From NCBI GenBank assembly GCA_036002485.1, contig DASYTI010000107.1, positions 1-37,782 on the forward strand: a stretch of DNA of 37,782 nt. The letters are read 5' to 3'. The stretch comes from Candidatus Methylomirabilota bacterium. Lineage in GTDB: Bacteria > Methylomirabilota > Methylomirabilia > Rokubacteriales > CSP1-6. The position numbers and the translations under genes are program-made. Below the pieces are notes generated by a model. That model ran no database searches. It was not told where the DNA came from and saw nothing but the letters and a program-made list of their open reading frames with translations. This document shows, in pieces, positions 25,234-34,101 of this stretch; the first letter of the stretch is position 1, and the number at the start of each line of letters is the position of its first letter.

Positions 25234-26187
25234 CCCGCCCTTGAGGCGAGGATCGAGCAAGTCTCGTAGCGCGTCGCCCAGCATGTTGAACCCGAAGACG
25301 GCGAGCGAGAGAGCCACCGCGGGCCAGATGGCGAGCCCGGGCGCGCGGTACATGTGGTCGAGGCCGGCGAGGGAGAGCATCCCGCCCCAGGTCGGATAGG
25401 GCGGCGGCACCCCGAGCCCGAGGAAGGACAGGCTCGCCTCGGTGAGGATCACCGTGGAGAGGCCGGTCGTGGCCACCACGATGATCGTCGGCAGCACGTT
25501 CGGCAGGATGTGTCCGGCGGTGATCCGGACATGGCCGGCTCCCGCGGCGCGGGCGCCCTCGATGTAGGTGTTCTCCTTGATCGAGAGCGCCATGCTCCGG
25601 ACGATCCGCGAGTTCTGGATCCCGAAGGCCGTTCCCAGCACGATCGTGATGTTCCACGCCCCTGGCCCCACCAGCGACATGATGGACATGAGAAGCAAGA
25701 GGGGCGGGAAGGCCATCCAGGCGTCCACCGCCCGCTGGAGGAGCAGGTCCACCCGCCCGCCGAAGTAGGCGGAGCCGATACCGACGAAGGTGGCGATGAG
25801 GCAGCCGAGGCTGACGGCGCCGAACCCCACGTAGAGCGACACCCGCGCCCCGTAGAGCAAGCGCGTGAGCAGATCCCGGCCGAGCGGATCGGCGCCCAGC
25901 CAGTGCTCGCGGCTGATCGGCGCGAAGCGCTCGCGCAGGTTCGTCTCCGCGAACCCGTAGGGGGTGATCACGTCGGCGAGCACCGCCCCCCCCAGCATGA
26001 CGATCACGATCACCGCGCCGAGCGTGCCGAGCGGCTTGTGGCGCACGAGCTGGATCCAGACGTCGGTGTACCACGCGCGGGTTCGCGGGAGCCGTCGCAG
26101 GTTGACGGCGGCGCCCCCCGGCTCCACGGCCACCGCCGCGGACCCGCGGGACCTAGTGGTATCGGATGCGGGGGTCCAGGAAGGCAT
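25231..26187 (-). CDS. Peptide ABC transporter permease, DppC/OppC type
   Basis: Inner-membrane permease of 318 aa with about six helices. The N-terminal OppC_N segment VRHKPLGTLGAVIVIVML leads to the typical HWLGADPLGRDLLTRLLYGA sequence, and the EAA loop for ATPase docking is EGARAAGAGHVRITAGHILP. The end NMLGDALRDLLDPRLKGG is the standard family C-terminus. It forms a heterodimer with the DppB-type subunit encoded just upstream. The ATG at 26187 overlaps that gene by 35 bases; a GTG at 26133 is an alternative. Normally ATPase genes dppD and dppF follow, but here the next 700 bases hold only repeats, microproteins and a second permease 3' stump. Confidence 0.9.
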   Translation of the reverse strand: MPSWTPASDTTRSRGSAAVAVEPGGAAVNLRRLPRTRAWYTDVWIQLVRHKPLGTLGAVIVIVMLGGAVLADVITPYGFAETNLRERFAPISREHWLGADPLGRDLLTRLLYGARVSLYVGFGAVSLGCLIATFVGIGSAYFGGRVDLLLQRAVDAWMAFPPLLLLMSIMSLVGPGAWNITIVLGTAFGIQNSRIVRSMALSIKENTYIEGARAAGAGHVRITAGHILPNVLPTIIVVATTGLSTVILTEASLSFLGLGVPPPYPTWGGMLSLAGLDHMYRAPGLAIWPAVALSLAVFGFNMLGDALRDLLDPRLKGG

Positions 26188-27100
26188 AAGTGAGATCGAT
26201 GAGCAGGTTGAGTCCCACCACTATGGCGGCCACCATGAGGTTCACGGACTGCACGACGGGATAGTCCAGACGGGTGAGGGCCTCGAAGAAGAAGAGCCCC
26301 ACCCCGGGCAGACGGAAGATCGACTCGACGATGACCGATCCGCCGATGTAGAGCGGGGTCTGGAGCCCGACGAGGGTGATGACGGGGATCATCGCGTTCT
26401 TGAGGGCGTGGCGGAGGACCACGGTCCGCTCGCCGAGCCCCTTGGACCAGGCGGTGCGGATGTAGTCCTGGCGGAGCACGTCGAGGAGGGCCGAGCGCAT
26501 GATCCGCATGATGGGTCCGGCCCGCGTGACCCCGAAGACGAGCGCGGGCACCAGCATGATCTGGAGATTGGCGATGGGGTCCCGGCTGAAAGGGACATAG
26601 GTCCACACGGGCGTCCACCGGAACCAGATGGACGGGAGCACCACCACCAGCACGGCCAGTCCGAAGTACGGCACGGACAGCGCCAGGATGGCGAGCACGC
26701 GGCCCGCGTAGTCGGCCACGGTGTCCTGGCGCACCGCCGACACGATCCCCACCACGATGCCGATGACCACCGAGATCAGGATGGTGAGGGCGGCCAGCTC
26801 GAGGGTCACGGGAAAGCGCCGCGCGAACTCGTCCCAGATGGGCTGCCGCGTCCAGTAGGAGTGGCCGAAGTCGCCGCGCAGCAGGATGCCCCCGATCCAG
26901 TCGAGATACTGGACGTGGATGGGACGGTCGAGCCCGAGGTCCTTCCGCAGGGCCTCGAGGGTGGGCGCGTAGGCGTGCCCTTCCACCATCCGGGTCGCCA
27001 CGTCGCCGGGCATGAGGCGCATCATCGCGAAGACGATGATGCTCACCAGAAACAGCGTGGGGACGGCGAGGGCCGCCCGGCGGAGGACGTACCGCTTCAC
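26153..27100 (-). CDS. Peptide ABC transporter permease, DppB/OppB type
   Basis: Inner-membrane permease of 315 aa, GTG start 3 bases after the binding-protein stop. Typical features: KRYVLRRAALAVPTLFLVSI at the start, FMRLMPGD-like MRLMPGDVATRM, then LGLDRPIHVQYLDWIGGILL and RGDFGHSYWTRQPI, the central PYFGLAVLVVVLPSIWF, and the EAA loop YIRTAWSKGLGERTVVLRHA. The C-terminus TYAFLDPRIRYH is the normal family end. It pairs with the DppC-type subunit and receives substrate from the family 5 binding protein upstream. Confidence 0.92.
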   Translation of the reverse strand: MKRYVLRRAALAVPTLFLVSIIVFAMMRLMPGDVATRMVEGHAYAPTLEALRKDLGLDRPIHVQYLDWIGGILLRGDFGHSYWTRQPIWDEFARRFPVTLELAALTILISVVIGIVVGIVSAVRQDTVADYAGRVLAILALSVPYFGLAVLVVVLPSIWFRWTPVWTYVPFSRDPIANLQIMLVPALVFGVTRAGPIMRIMRSALLDVLRQDYIRTAWSKGLGERTVVLRHALKNAMIPVITLVGLQTPLYIGGSVIVESIFRLPGVGLFFFEALTRLDYPVVQSVNLMVAAIVVGLNLLIDLTYAFLDPRIRYH

Positions 27101-27103
27101 GAG

Positions 27104-28714
27104 CTACTTGTCGAGCCAGGTGAACATGAGCTTGTAGCCCATCCCGTAGCCGTCGTGATGCTTGAAGCCCTTCACGTACGGCGGGTGGGTCTGGTACTGG
27201 GGCGCGTTGGGCAAGTACACGTAGTACGCCTTGTCGGCGAGGTAGCGCTGGATGTCGTCGACGATGATCTTGCGCTTCTTCGGGTCGAGCTCCCGGCGCT
27301 GGGCCGCCAGCATCTTGTTGAGGTCGACGTCGACCACGTTGCTCCGGTTGTTCGGCTGCTCGGGGTAGAAGGCCCCGTAGAGCCAGTCGTCCACCTCGGT
27401 GAACGGGGTGACGGGCCCGATGGCCATCTTCTCGAACTTGCCAAGGTAGGTGGTGGAGATGTACTTCCCGTACTCCTCCGGCTTGAGATCGACCTGGATG
27501 CCGATCTTGCCCAAGTTGTCGGCGGTCATCTCGTAGTAGTTGCGCCAGGGCGGCGTGTAACCCGGCCAGTGGAAGGCCGGCGTGGAGAAGCCCTTGGCGA
27601 AGCCGGCCTGCGCGAGGAGGCGCTTGGCCTCGGCGGGGTCGTAGCCCACGAGATACTTCGCCTTGGCCGGATCCTGGCTCGCCGCCTCGAGCTTCCACTC
27701 CTTCATGGCGCAGGGCACGGGGCCCGCGTCGGTGCACCCCTCGCCGTAGAGCAGGGCCTCGTTCCACCCCTTGCGGTCGATGGCCAGGGAGACGGCGCGG
27801 CGCACGCGGACATCGTTGAAGGGCGGCTGGTCCGTCCGGAAATAGATGATCCCCTGCGACATCACCTGCTGCGGGATCAGGACCAGCTCGGGGTTCGTCT
27901 GCTGGAGGGACTTCCCCTCCTCCACGCTCGACCAGCCGAAGATCTGCATCATCTCCACGCGGCCCGCGCGCAGGAGGGACACCCGGGCCGAGGCGTCCGG
28001 CGTGATCTCGAGCACGACACCGTCCAGATGTGGCAGGCCCTTCACGAAGTAGTCGGGGTTCCGCTCCCACACCACGCGCACGCCCTTGTCGTACGACTTG
28101 AAGACGAAGGGCCCGGTGCCGATGACGGCGTCGGGGTGATTGAAGTCCTTGAACTTGGCCTCCGCCTCGCGCGGGAGGATGGCCGTGTAGACGGGATTGG
28201 CCAGATGGTTGAGGAGCGGCGCGAACGGCTCCTTGAGGGTGAGGCGCACGGTGTACTTGTCGACCACCTCGATGGCCTGCACGGGCTCGAGCCGGGCGCG
28301 GAAGCCCGACTTGGCCATGAAACGCTCGAGGGAGTACTTGACATCGTCGGCCGTGACCTCGCGACCGTTCACGGGCGGCTTGTTGTGGAACTTCACGCCC
28401 TTGCGCAGGTAGAAGACGAGGGTGGTGGGATTCTTGTACTCCCAGCGCTCGGCGAGGTCGGGCACGATCGTGAAGTCGGAGGCGTGCTTCTGCTCGGGAC
28501 CGTAGGCGAAACGCACGAGCTGGCTATAGGCCATGCTCACGTAGCAGTGGGTGAGGAAGCTCACCGAGAGATGGGGATCGAGGTTGGGCGCTTCCCGCTC
28601 GGCCATCCGGAGGACGCCGCCGCGCTTGGCCGCCTGAGCGGCGACCGGGGGCACGGCGGCAATCAGGGTCAGCAGGAGCAGGCAGAACCCCGTGACGAGA
28701 CCTCGTCGGACCAT
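27104..28714 (-). CDS. Family 5 ABC substrate-binding protein (peptide/nickel type)
   Basis: Extracytoplasmic binding protein of 536 aa. The start ATG at 28714 is favoured by GCGAGGAG about 8 bases upstream. Residues 1-28 are a signal peptide ending in VAAQA. The mature N-terminus RGGVLRMAEREAPNLDPHLS and the FYLRKGVKFHNKPPVNGREV segment are SBP_bac_5 signatures. Members bind di- and oligopeptides, nickel chelates, sugars or other small molecules; the ligand is not predictable. It is the first gene of the SBP-DppB-DppC unit. Confidence 0.92.
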   Translation of the reverse strand: MVRRGLVTGFCLLLLTLIAAVPPVAAQAAKRGGVLRMAEREAPNLDPHLSVSFLTHCYVSMAYSQLVRFAYGPEQKHASDFTIVPDLAERWEYKNPTTLVFYLRKGVKFHNKPPVNGREVTADDVKYSLERFMAKSGFRARLEPVQAIEVVDKYTVRLTLKEPFAPLLNHLANPVYTAILPREAEAKFKDFNHPDAVIGTGPFVFKSYDKGVRVVWERNPDYFVKGLPHLDGVVLEITPDASARVSLLRAGRVEMMQIFGWSSVEEGKSLQQTNPELVLIPQQVMSQGIIYFRTDQPPFNDVRVRRAVSLAIDRKGWNEALLYGEGCTDAGPVPCAMKEWKLEAASQDPAKAKYLVGYDPAEAKRLLAQAGFAKGFSTPAFHWPGYTPPWRNYYEMTADNLGKIGIQVDLKPEEYGKYISTTYLGKFEKMAIGPVTPFTEVDDWLYGAFYPEQPNNRSNVVDVDLNKMLAAQRRELDPKKRKIIVDDIQRYLADKAYYVYLPNAPQYQTHPPYVKGFKHHDGYGMGYKLMFTWLDK

Positions 28715-28857
28715 GGCGCGCCTCCTCGCTCCCCCTCGGCCGCAGGACGGCGCCCAAGGGTCACGGATCAATGTCGGGAACAAAGCGCGGGAAAGGTCCC
28801 ACCATCTTCGTCAAACGGCACTCGTTGTCAAGCGCCATGACGCCGCCCGGCAGGCTT

Positions 28858-29202
28858 CTAACGCTGCTGGGCAGCGAGGATCTCGAGGGCGTCGTGGGCG
28901 GCGCGGGCGACGTCGGGATCAGAATCTGTCGTGAGGCGACGCATATCCGGCTGGAGACTCGAGGCACCGATATCGGCGGCGATGAGCAGGACCATGGGCA
29001 GATGCTCGCGCCGTCGGATGGCCTCGGCCACGAGAGGCTCCGCGCGCTTGCCGCCCTGAACGAGAAGCATGCCGGCGACGGTTCGTTCGCCTTCGTCCGT
29101 CGAGCCGAGGGCCCTGACCAACCCGCGGCCGGCCGAGCGACACCCGGTGGCCGTCCAGAGTGATTTGAGCGCGTAGAGCCGGACGAAGGTCAACGGCCCC
29201 AT
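28858..29202 (-). CDS. Small HEAT-repeat protein
   Basis: Protein of 114 aa consisting almost wholly of helices in HEAT-like pairs: VRLYALKSLW, GRGLVRALGSTDEGERTVAGM, AEPLVAEAIRRRE, and DSDPDVARAAHDALEIL, the last being a typical HEAT second helix (D-x-x-V-R/A-x-A-A-x-x-A-L). No catalytic motif or signal peptide is visible. It lies 38 bases downstream of the HEAT-hydrolase fusion gene on the same strand, so the two are probably cotranscribed and may interact. Confidence 0.65.
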   Translation of the reverse strand: MGPLTFVRLYALKSLWTATGCRSAGRGLVRALGSTDEGERTVAGMLLVQGGKRAEPLVAEAIRRREHLPMVLLIAADIGASSLQPDMRRLTTDSDPDVARAAHDALEILAAQQR

Positions 29203-29240
29203 GCGGCCATCCTAGCGCGCGGGCGCCTGATTCCTGATGA

Positions 29241-30464
29241 TCAGAGCCAAGCCCGCACGTCGTACTGCCGCCAGGTGGCCGGGTCGTGGGACAGGGAGTG
29301 GTCGAACCAGAGGGGCAGCACGTGCTCCTCGATGCGCGGATCGTAGAATCTCTGGCCCCCGCCGTCGGCGAGGATGACCAGGTCGAGATGCACGCGGATC
29401 GAGATGACCCGGTTCAGCAGATTGAACGCGGGCGTGTACTGCGGCCAGTGCACGGGGCAGCTCAACAGGATCATGCGGCCGACCTGCATCCCCGCGTGGT
29501 TGGCCACCATCGACACGCTGCCGCCGTGGCTGTGGGCGAAGAGGTCGAGCCCGGCAAGGTTGTGCTGCTGGACCCAGGTGCGGAGCCGGGCCCCGCCCAG
29601 GGCGCGCGCGGCGACGCTGTAGCCGCCCGACCAGTCGAAGCGGTCCTGGGCGCCGTACAGGTTCGGATCGACGTCGGTGTGAACGTATTGCCAGAAATCC
29701 CCGTTGGGCGGCTGCCACCATGCGGCGGTGCGGGCCCACGTCCCGTGCACGAGCAGGCTCGTGCGGGATCGTCGCCGCGTCGAGCGCCGCCGCCTGGGCT
29801 CGAGCAGCCGGGCGAGCACGGAATGGCGCGGATCGACCCGCGCGAGCGCGGTCGCCGCCACCTCGCGCGTCAGCGGATCGCGGCTGCGGACGCCGCGCGC
29901 GAGGATGGCCAGCGCGCGCGAGGGGTCGGCCGCGACCGGAAAGTACGAGGCCGCCGCGGCCACGCGGACCAGCTCGTGCGGGTGGCGCAGAGCCACTTCC
30001 ACGAGGGCGCCGGCGGTCTCGTGGCTGGTGTCTCGATAGAATGCGCTGGCCGTGCGCCGCAGCGCGGCCGTGGCCGTGCGCGCTTCGCCGCGGGACGGGG
30101 TCGGCCCCGGCGCGGCCGCAAATCTCACCCCGGCCACGCGCTGGAGCGTTTCGGGTTGAAGGCGAGGCGCACCCGCCGGGAGACGCGGAAATCCCAGCTG
30201 GCGCAGATCGCTCGAAGGAATCGCCCGGAGCGTGCGCCGCGCAACCGGATGCAGCAGCCGGCCAGACGCTTGGGCTCGCGCCTCGACCGCCGCCGTATCG
30301 CCGCGCAGGTGCGCGCCGATCAGCAACAGCGTGGCCGCCTGAGAGAGGACGTGATTCGGTTCCTTGACGTCTCTGAAGGCCGCCGGGCCGGCGATCGGCC
30401 GCAACGTACGTGCGCCTCTCTGCGTCCGTGAGCGTCCCGCCGAGCCCTGGCGCCGTCGAGCCAT
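29241..30464 (-). CDS. HEAT-repeat / alpha-beta hydrolase fusion protein
   Basis: Protein of 407 aa from ATG 30464, with GGGAGGG 7 bases upstream. Residues about 35-235 are alpha-helical, including HEAT-like helices (HPHELVRVAAAASYFP, SRDPLTREVAATALARVD). An Arg-rich linker (EPRRRRSTRRRSR) joins a C-terminal alpha/beta hydrolase that starts TSLLVHGTW (oxyanion region). The nucleophile elbow is LFAHSHGGS with Ser312, i.e. A-H-S-H-G instead of the usual G-x-S-x-G. A later LVILADGGG strand may place the acid, and a final His may lie in DHSLSHDPATW. A lipase/esterase role is plausible; the substrate is unknown. No signal peptide is evident. Confidence 0.75.
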   Translation of the reverse strand: MARRRQGSAGRSRTQRGARTLRPIAGPAAFRDVKEPNHVLSQAATLLLIGAHLRGDTAAVEARAQASGRLLHPVARRTLRAIPSSDLRQLGFPRLPAGAPRLQPETLQRVAGVRFAAAPGPTPSRGEARTATAALRRTASAFYRDTSHETAGALVEVALRHPHELVRVAAAASYFPVAADPSRALAILARGVRSRDPLTREVAATALARVDPRHSVLARLLEPRRRRSTRRRSRTSLLVHGTWARTAAWWQPPNGDFWQYVHTDVDPNLYGAQDRFDWSGGYSVAARALGGARLRTWVQQHNLAGLDLFAHSHGGSVSMVANHAGMQVGRMILLSCPVHWPQYTPAFNLLNRVISIRVHLDLVILADGGGQRFYDPRIEEHVLPLWFDHSLSHDPATWRQYDVRAWL

Positions 30465-30548
30465 CTGGGTCCCTCCCTGCTCGATCTAATCGAAACGATG
30501 TAGCCGGGGATCACCGTAACAATCAAGCTACCAGTCACGGACAGCCGC

Positions 30549-31820
30549 TCATGCGAAGCTGGCGTGCCTCAGCGCCTTTCGCAAGCGTGAGGGCGTCACG
30601 CGCCGGAGCACCACCTCGCGCGCGCCCACAAAGGTGCCCAGGGCGGCGAAGGCCTCCCCCAGCCCACTCAGCGCCTCGTCTTGATCCAGGCCATCCCCAC
30701 CGGCCGGCGGCGTCTTCCCTGCCACGAACCACGGCTCGAAGTGCACGTGCCGGATCTCCAGCCGGCCCTCGGCGCGATGGCTCTTGGCGTCGACGCGGCC
30801 GATGAGATGGCCGTGATGGAGGATGGGCAGCGTGTAGTAGCCGTGCACGCGCTTGTGGCCGGGGGTGTAGACCTCGATGCGGTAGTCGAATCCGAACAGA
30901 CGCGTCACCCGGTCGCGATACCACAGCATCGAGTCGAAGGGCGAGAGCAGGGTCGTCCCGCGCGATGGCGCGGACGCCCGGCGCGCCCGGGCGAGAGCCG
31001 AGAGATCGCGGGTGAGGGCGAACCAGCGGCCGGACCGTCCTTCGACCTCGAGCTCTGTCACCTCGCCGCGCTCGATCAGCGCGCGGAGGGCGGCGCGGCG
31101 AGGCCCCGGCCCGAAGCGCGGGAAGGTCAGATAGTGGGTCATGTCCAGCTCCGTCGCCGCGCCCATGGCGTGCAGCGAGCGCTCCACGTGCCAGCGCTGG
31201 AAGTCCTCGGACGAGATCGGCTCGCCGCCGAGCGCACCGGGAATCGCACGCTCGAATAGATCGAAGCGTTTCTGGAAGTGCCGCCGCGAATGGACAGTCA
31301 GGGCCCCGGTCATCCACAGGTAGTGCAGCGCGTGCTGAACGGGCCGCCACCTCCACCATCCGCCGGGCCCCGCGGGGCGCCGGCCCTCGAAATCGGCGTT
31401 GGCCATCGGGCCATTGGCGAGCACGGTCGCTTTCACCCGCTCGAGCATGGCGGCGTTGCGGCGAAGCCACTTGGACCAGCCCGTGTGGCGGAGGCGGTAG
31501 TCGAGCATGGCGCGCCGCCACCAGGGCAGCATGGTGGTGGGCACCAGGCAGGCGGCGTGGGCCCAGTATTCGAAGAGGAGCCGCCGACGATAGACGAGCC
31601 GGTCGAGCCGCGCGCGATCGTAGGGGCCGAAGCGGCTCCACACCGTGAGGTAGTGGGCGCGATCCAGCACGTTGATCGAATCCATCTGGAGGCCACCCAC
31701 GTCCTCGACGAAGCGCCCGAGTCGCTTCGCGGTGAGGGTGGCCGCGCGCGGTCGCGCGAGGTGCTGGCGCTGGAGGAACAGCGTGGTGACCGCGCGCAGC
31801 GGAACGGTGAGGCCTGGCAT
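30549..31820 (-). CDS. YcaQ/AlkX-type DNA glycosylase (winged-helix, HTH_42)
   Basis: Protein of 423 aa from ATG 31820; a GTG-started form 6 codons longer is possible. It matches the HTH_42 (formerly DUF1006) family: LTAKRLGRFVEDVGGLQMDSI near residues 30-50 (quoted in part), FEYWAHAACLVP, then DSMLWYRDRVTRLFGFDYRIE and GYYTLPILHHGHLIGRVDAK. The catalytic motif is Q45-M46-D47. Known members with QxD (E. coli YcaQ/AlkX) unhook DNA interstrand crosslinks, while QxQ members (AlkZ) protect antibiotic producers. The QxD form points to the general-repair type. It is divergent from the Mpo1-like gene. Confidence 0.88.
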   Translation of the reverse strand: MPGLTVPLRAVTTLFLQRQHLARPRAATLTAKRLGRFVEDVGGLQMDSINVLDRAHYLTVWSRFGPYDRARLDRLVYRRRLLFEYWAHAACLVPTTMLPWWRRAMLDYRLRHTGWSKWLRRNAAMLERVKATVLANGPMANADFEGRRPAGPGGWWRWRPVQHALHYLWMTGALTVHSRRHFQKRFDLFERAIPGALGGEPISSEDFQRWHVERSLHAMGAATELDMTHYLTFPRFGPGPRRAALRALIERGEVTELEVEGRSGRWFALTRDLSALARARRASAPSRGTTLLSPFDSMLWYRDRVTRLFGFDYRIEVYTPGHKRVHGYYTLPILHHGHLIGRVDAKSHRAEGRLEIRHVHFEPWFVAGKTPPAGGDGLDQDEALSGLGEAFAALGTFVGAREVVLRRVTPSRLRKALRHASFA

Positions 31821-31870
31821 CCCGACCGAGAGTACCACCGCGGCCGTGAGACCTGCGGTACGATACGGCC

Positions 31871-32179
31871 ATGGCCGGCACGGAATACCGCTCGTTCCGC
31901 GAGTTCTATCCCTTCTATCTCACCGAGCACAGCAAGAGCGGCACCCGGCGCCTGCACTTCGCGGGCACGCTCCTCGTCCTCCTCACCCTCGGCTACGCGC
32001 TCATCGCCCAGCGGTGGCGCTTCCTCGTGCTGCTGCCCGTGTTCGGCTACGGCTTCGCCTGGGTCGCCCATTTCGCGGTGGAGCGGAACCGGCCCGCGAC
32101 CTTCCAGTATCCGCTCTACAGTCTGGCCGGCGACTTCCGCATGTTCGCCGACATGCTCCGCGGCCGCGTCGCCTTCTGA
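31871..32179 (+). CDS. Mpo1-like (DUF962) membrane protein
   Basis: Protein of 102 aa with two hydrophobic segments, a normal length for this family. The motif string HSKSGTRRLHFAGT, then YGFAWVAHFAVERNRPATF, and YPLYSLAGDFRMF is diagnostic of DUF962. Yeast Mpo1 is an iron-dependent dioxygenase that shortens 2-hydroxy fatty acids by one carbon using conserved histidines, all of which have counterparts here. Bacterial function is inferred only. It lies 17 bases before the epoxide hydrolase gene and is probably cotranscribed with it. Confidence 0.88.
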   Translation: MAGTEYRSFREFYPFYLTEHSKSGTRRLHFAGTLLVLLTLGYALIAQRWRFLVLLPVFGYGFAWVAHFAVERNRPATFQYPLYSLAGDFRMFADMLRGRVAF

Positions 32180-32196
32180 CCGCGCCGGCCCCCCTC

Positions 32197-33225
32197 ATGA
32201 CGTTCCCGGTCGTCGAGCACATCCTGAAGACCAACAGACACCGGACGTTCTATCTGGCCTGCGGCGCCCAGGATGGCCCGCTGATCGTGTTCGTTCACGG
32301 GTGGCCGGAGCTCTCGCTCAGCTGGCGGCACCAGCTCCCCTGCTTTGCCAGTCTCGGGTTCCGGACCATCGCGCCGGACATGCGGGGCTATGGGCGATCG
32401 AGGGTGTATGCGCGTCACGAGGACTATGCCCTGGAGCACACCGTCGCGGACATGATCGAGCTCCTCGACACGCTGGGCCGGGAGAAAGCCGTGTGGGTTG
32501 GCCATGATTGGGGGAGCCCGGTGGTCTGGAGCCTGGCCAGCCATCATCCCGAGAGATGCTTCGGGGTGGCCAACCTCTGTGTGCCCTATTTCGCGCGGGG
32601 CTTTGCCCCGCAGATCCTCGTCCCTCTCGTCGACCGCGCCGTCTATCCGGAAGGGCAATTTCCCGCGGGGCAGTGGGAGTATCAGCTCTTCTACGAGGAG
32701 AGCTTCGACAAGGCGCGGGCGGCCTTCGAGGCCAATGTCCCCAATACCGTCAAGTCCCTGTTCAGAAAGGGGAGCGCCAGCGGCAAAGGCAAGCCGTCCC
32801 GCACCGCGCTTGTGCGTCGAGACGGCGGCTGGTTCGGGGGCACCGGTCAAGCGCCTGAGGTGCCCATGGACACCGATGTGCTGACGGCAGAGGATTTTCA
32901 CAAGTACGTGGCCGCGCTCGAGGGCAACGGCTTCTTCGGGCCGGATTCCTGGTACATGAATCACGCGCGCAACCTCGAGTTCGCGAGCAAAGCCGTGAAC
33001 GGCGGCATCCTGCGCTTGCCGGTTCTGTTTCTCCACGGGGAGTACGACTACACGTGCGAGACGGTGGCGTCCCGTCTGGCCGAGCCCATGCGGCAGGATT
33101 GCCGGAACCTGACCGAGGTGATCGTGCCGTCCGGGCACTGGATGGCGCAGGAAAAGCCCGTGGCCGTCAATGCCGCCCTCGCCAAATGGCTGGCCGTCCA
33201 GCTCCCGGAGCTGTGGACCGTCTGA
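32197..33225 (+). CDS. Epoxide hydrolase-like alpha/beta hydrolase
   Basis: Hydrolase of 342 aa from ATG 32197. The oxyanion motif is H34-G-W-P, the nucleophile is Asp104 in GHD104WGS, and the catalytic His314 is in PSGHWMAQEKP. An Asp nucleophile with an HGWP loop is typical of soluble epoxide hydrolases and related fluoroacetate/haloalkane dehalogenases; the large lid (residues 140-260, with a WEYQLFYEES segment) suggests epoxide hydrolase, with Tyr residues as ring-opening acids. The next gene is a haloacid dehalogenase, so a catabolic role toward halogenated or epoxidised compounds is possible but not shown. Confidence 0.87.
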   Translation: MTFPVVEHILKTNRHRTFYLACGAQDGPLIVFVHGWPELSLSWRHQLPCFASLGFRTIAPDMRGYGRSRVYARHEDYALEHTVADMIELLDTLGREKAVWVGHDWGSPVVWSLASHHPERCFGVANLCVPYFARGFAPQILVPLVDRAVYPEGQFPAGQWEYQLFYEESFDKARAAFEANVPNTVKSLFRKGSASGKGKPSRTALVRRDGGWFGGTGQAPEVPMDTDVLTAEDFHKYVAALEGNGFFGPDSWYMNHARNLEFASKAVNGGILRLPVLFLHGEYDYTCETVASRLAEPMRQDCRNLTEVIVPSGHWMAQEKPVAVNAALAKWLAVQLPELWTV

Positions 33226-33337
33226 AGATATTGGGATCGACTGGCGTGGTCGCCGACCTTCGGGCCCTCCTTCACTGAGCCTGGCTGACGACCTCGCGTC
33301 AAGAGAACAGGCTTCGCCCGGCGAAGGGGATCGGGGA

Positions 33338-34036
33338 ATGATCGATTTCACGACCAAGCGAGTGCTGACCTTCGACTGCTACGGGACCTTGATCGACTGG
33401 GAGAGCGGCCTCCTCGCTGCTCTGCAGCCGATCTTGGCAGACCACGGCACGATGCTCGATGCCGAGCACCTATTGACGCTCTACAGTGAGCTGGAGTCTA
33501 CCGCCGAGCAAGGTTCGTACACTCCGTATCGCCAGCTACTGATGATGGTTCTCCGTCGCCTGGGCGAGCGTCTCGGCTTCGTTCCGTCCAAACCCGAAGA
33601 GGCTAGGTTCGCCGATTCGGTCGGGGACTGGCCGCCCTTCGCCGATACACCGGCGGCCCTGGCGGCGCTGAAGCGCCGGTTTCGGCTCGCCATCATCTCC
33701 AACGTTGACGATGACCTTTTTGCCCGCACGAATGAGAGACTCGGCGTTGTCTTCGACTGGATCGTCACGGCTCAACAGGTCGGGAGCTATAAGCCATCGC
33801 CCAATAACTTCGAGCAGGCCCTGGCGCGCATCGGCCTGCCGAAAGGCCAAGTCCTCCACGTCGCCCAGAGTCTCTTTCACGACCACGTGCCGGCCAAGCA
33901 ACTCGGTCTGGAGACCGTCTGGGTCAACCGGCGCCATGGTAAGTCTGGCTCCGGTGCCACTCCCCCGGCCCACGCCCGGCCGGACTTGGAGGTACGAGAC
34001 TTGGCGACACTAGTGCGAATGACGGAAACGGCGTAG
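33338..34036 (+). CDS. Haloacid dehalogenase type II (HAD superfamily)
   Basis: HAD hydrolase of 232 aa from ATG 33338 with AAGGGGATCGGGG upstream. Motif I is TFD13CYGTLIDW, with Asp13 as nucleophile and no second motif-I Asp two residues on, which is typical of 2-haloacid dehalogenases rather than phosphatases. Motif II is IISNVDDD, motif III is GSYKPSPNNFEQAL. Such enzymes hydrolyse L-2-haloacids to D-2-hydroxyacids. Some members act on other substrates, so the exact reaction is uncertain. It lies 112 bases after the epoxide hydrolase. Confidence 0.87.
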   Translation: MIDFTTKRVLTFDCYGTLIDWESGLLAALQPILADHGTMLDAEHLLTLYSELESTAEQGSYTPYRQLLMMVLRRLGERLGFVPSKPEEARFADSVGDWPPFADTPAALAALKRRFRLAIISNVDDDLFARTNERLGVVFDWIVTAQQVGSYKPSPNNFEQALARIGLPKGQVLHVAQSLFHDHVPAKQLGLETVWVNRRHGKSGSGATPPAHARPDLEVRDLATLVRMTETA

Positions 34037-34101
34037 GGGTGCGTCTGCTGCCTCTATCGCTCGTGCGGCGCAGGCGTCGAGCTTCGATGATCTCAACTGA
34101 A

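Noticed and set aside
25964-28840. 958-codon plus-strand frame across the ABC importer genes
   Set aside because: His/Asp/Val-rich antisense shadow of three well-supported minus-strand genes.
32140-34040. Dedicated halogenated-compound catabolic operon formed by the epoxide hydrolase and haloacid dehalogenase
   Set aside because: A 112-base gap and no transporter or dehydrogenase partner; adjacency alone is too weak to claim a pathway.
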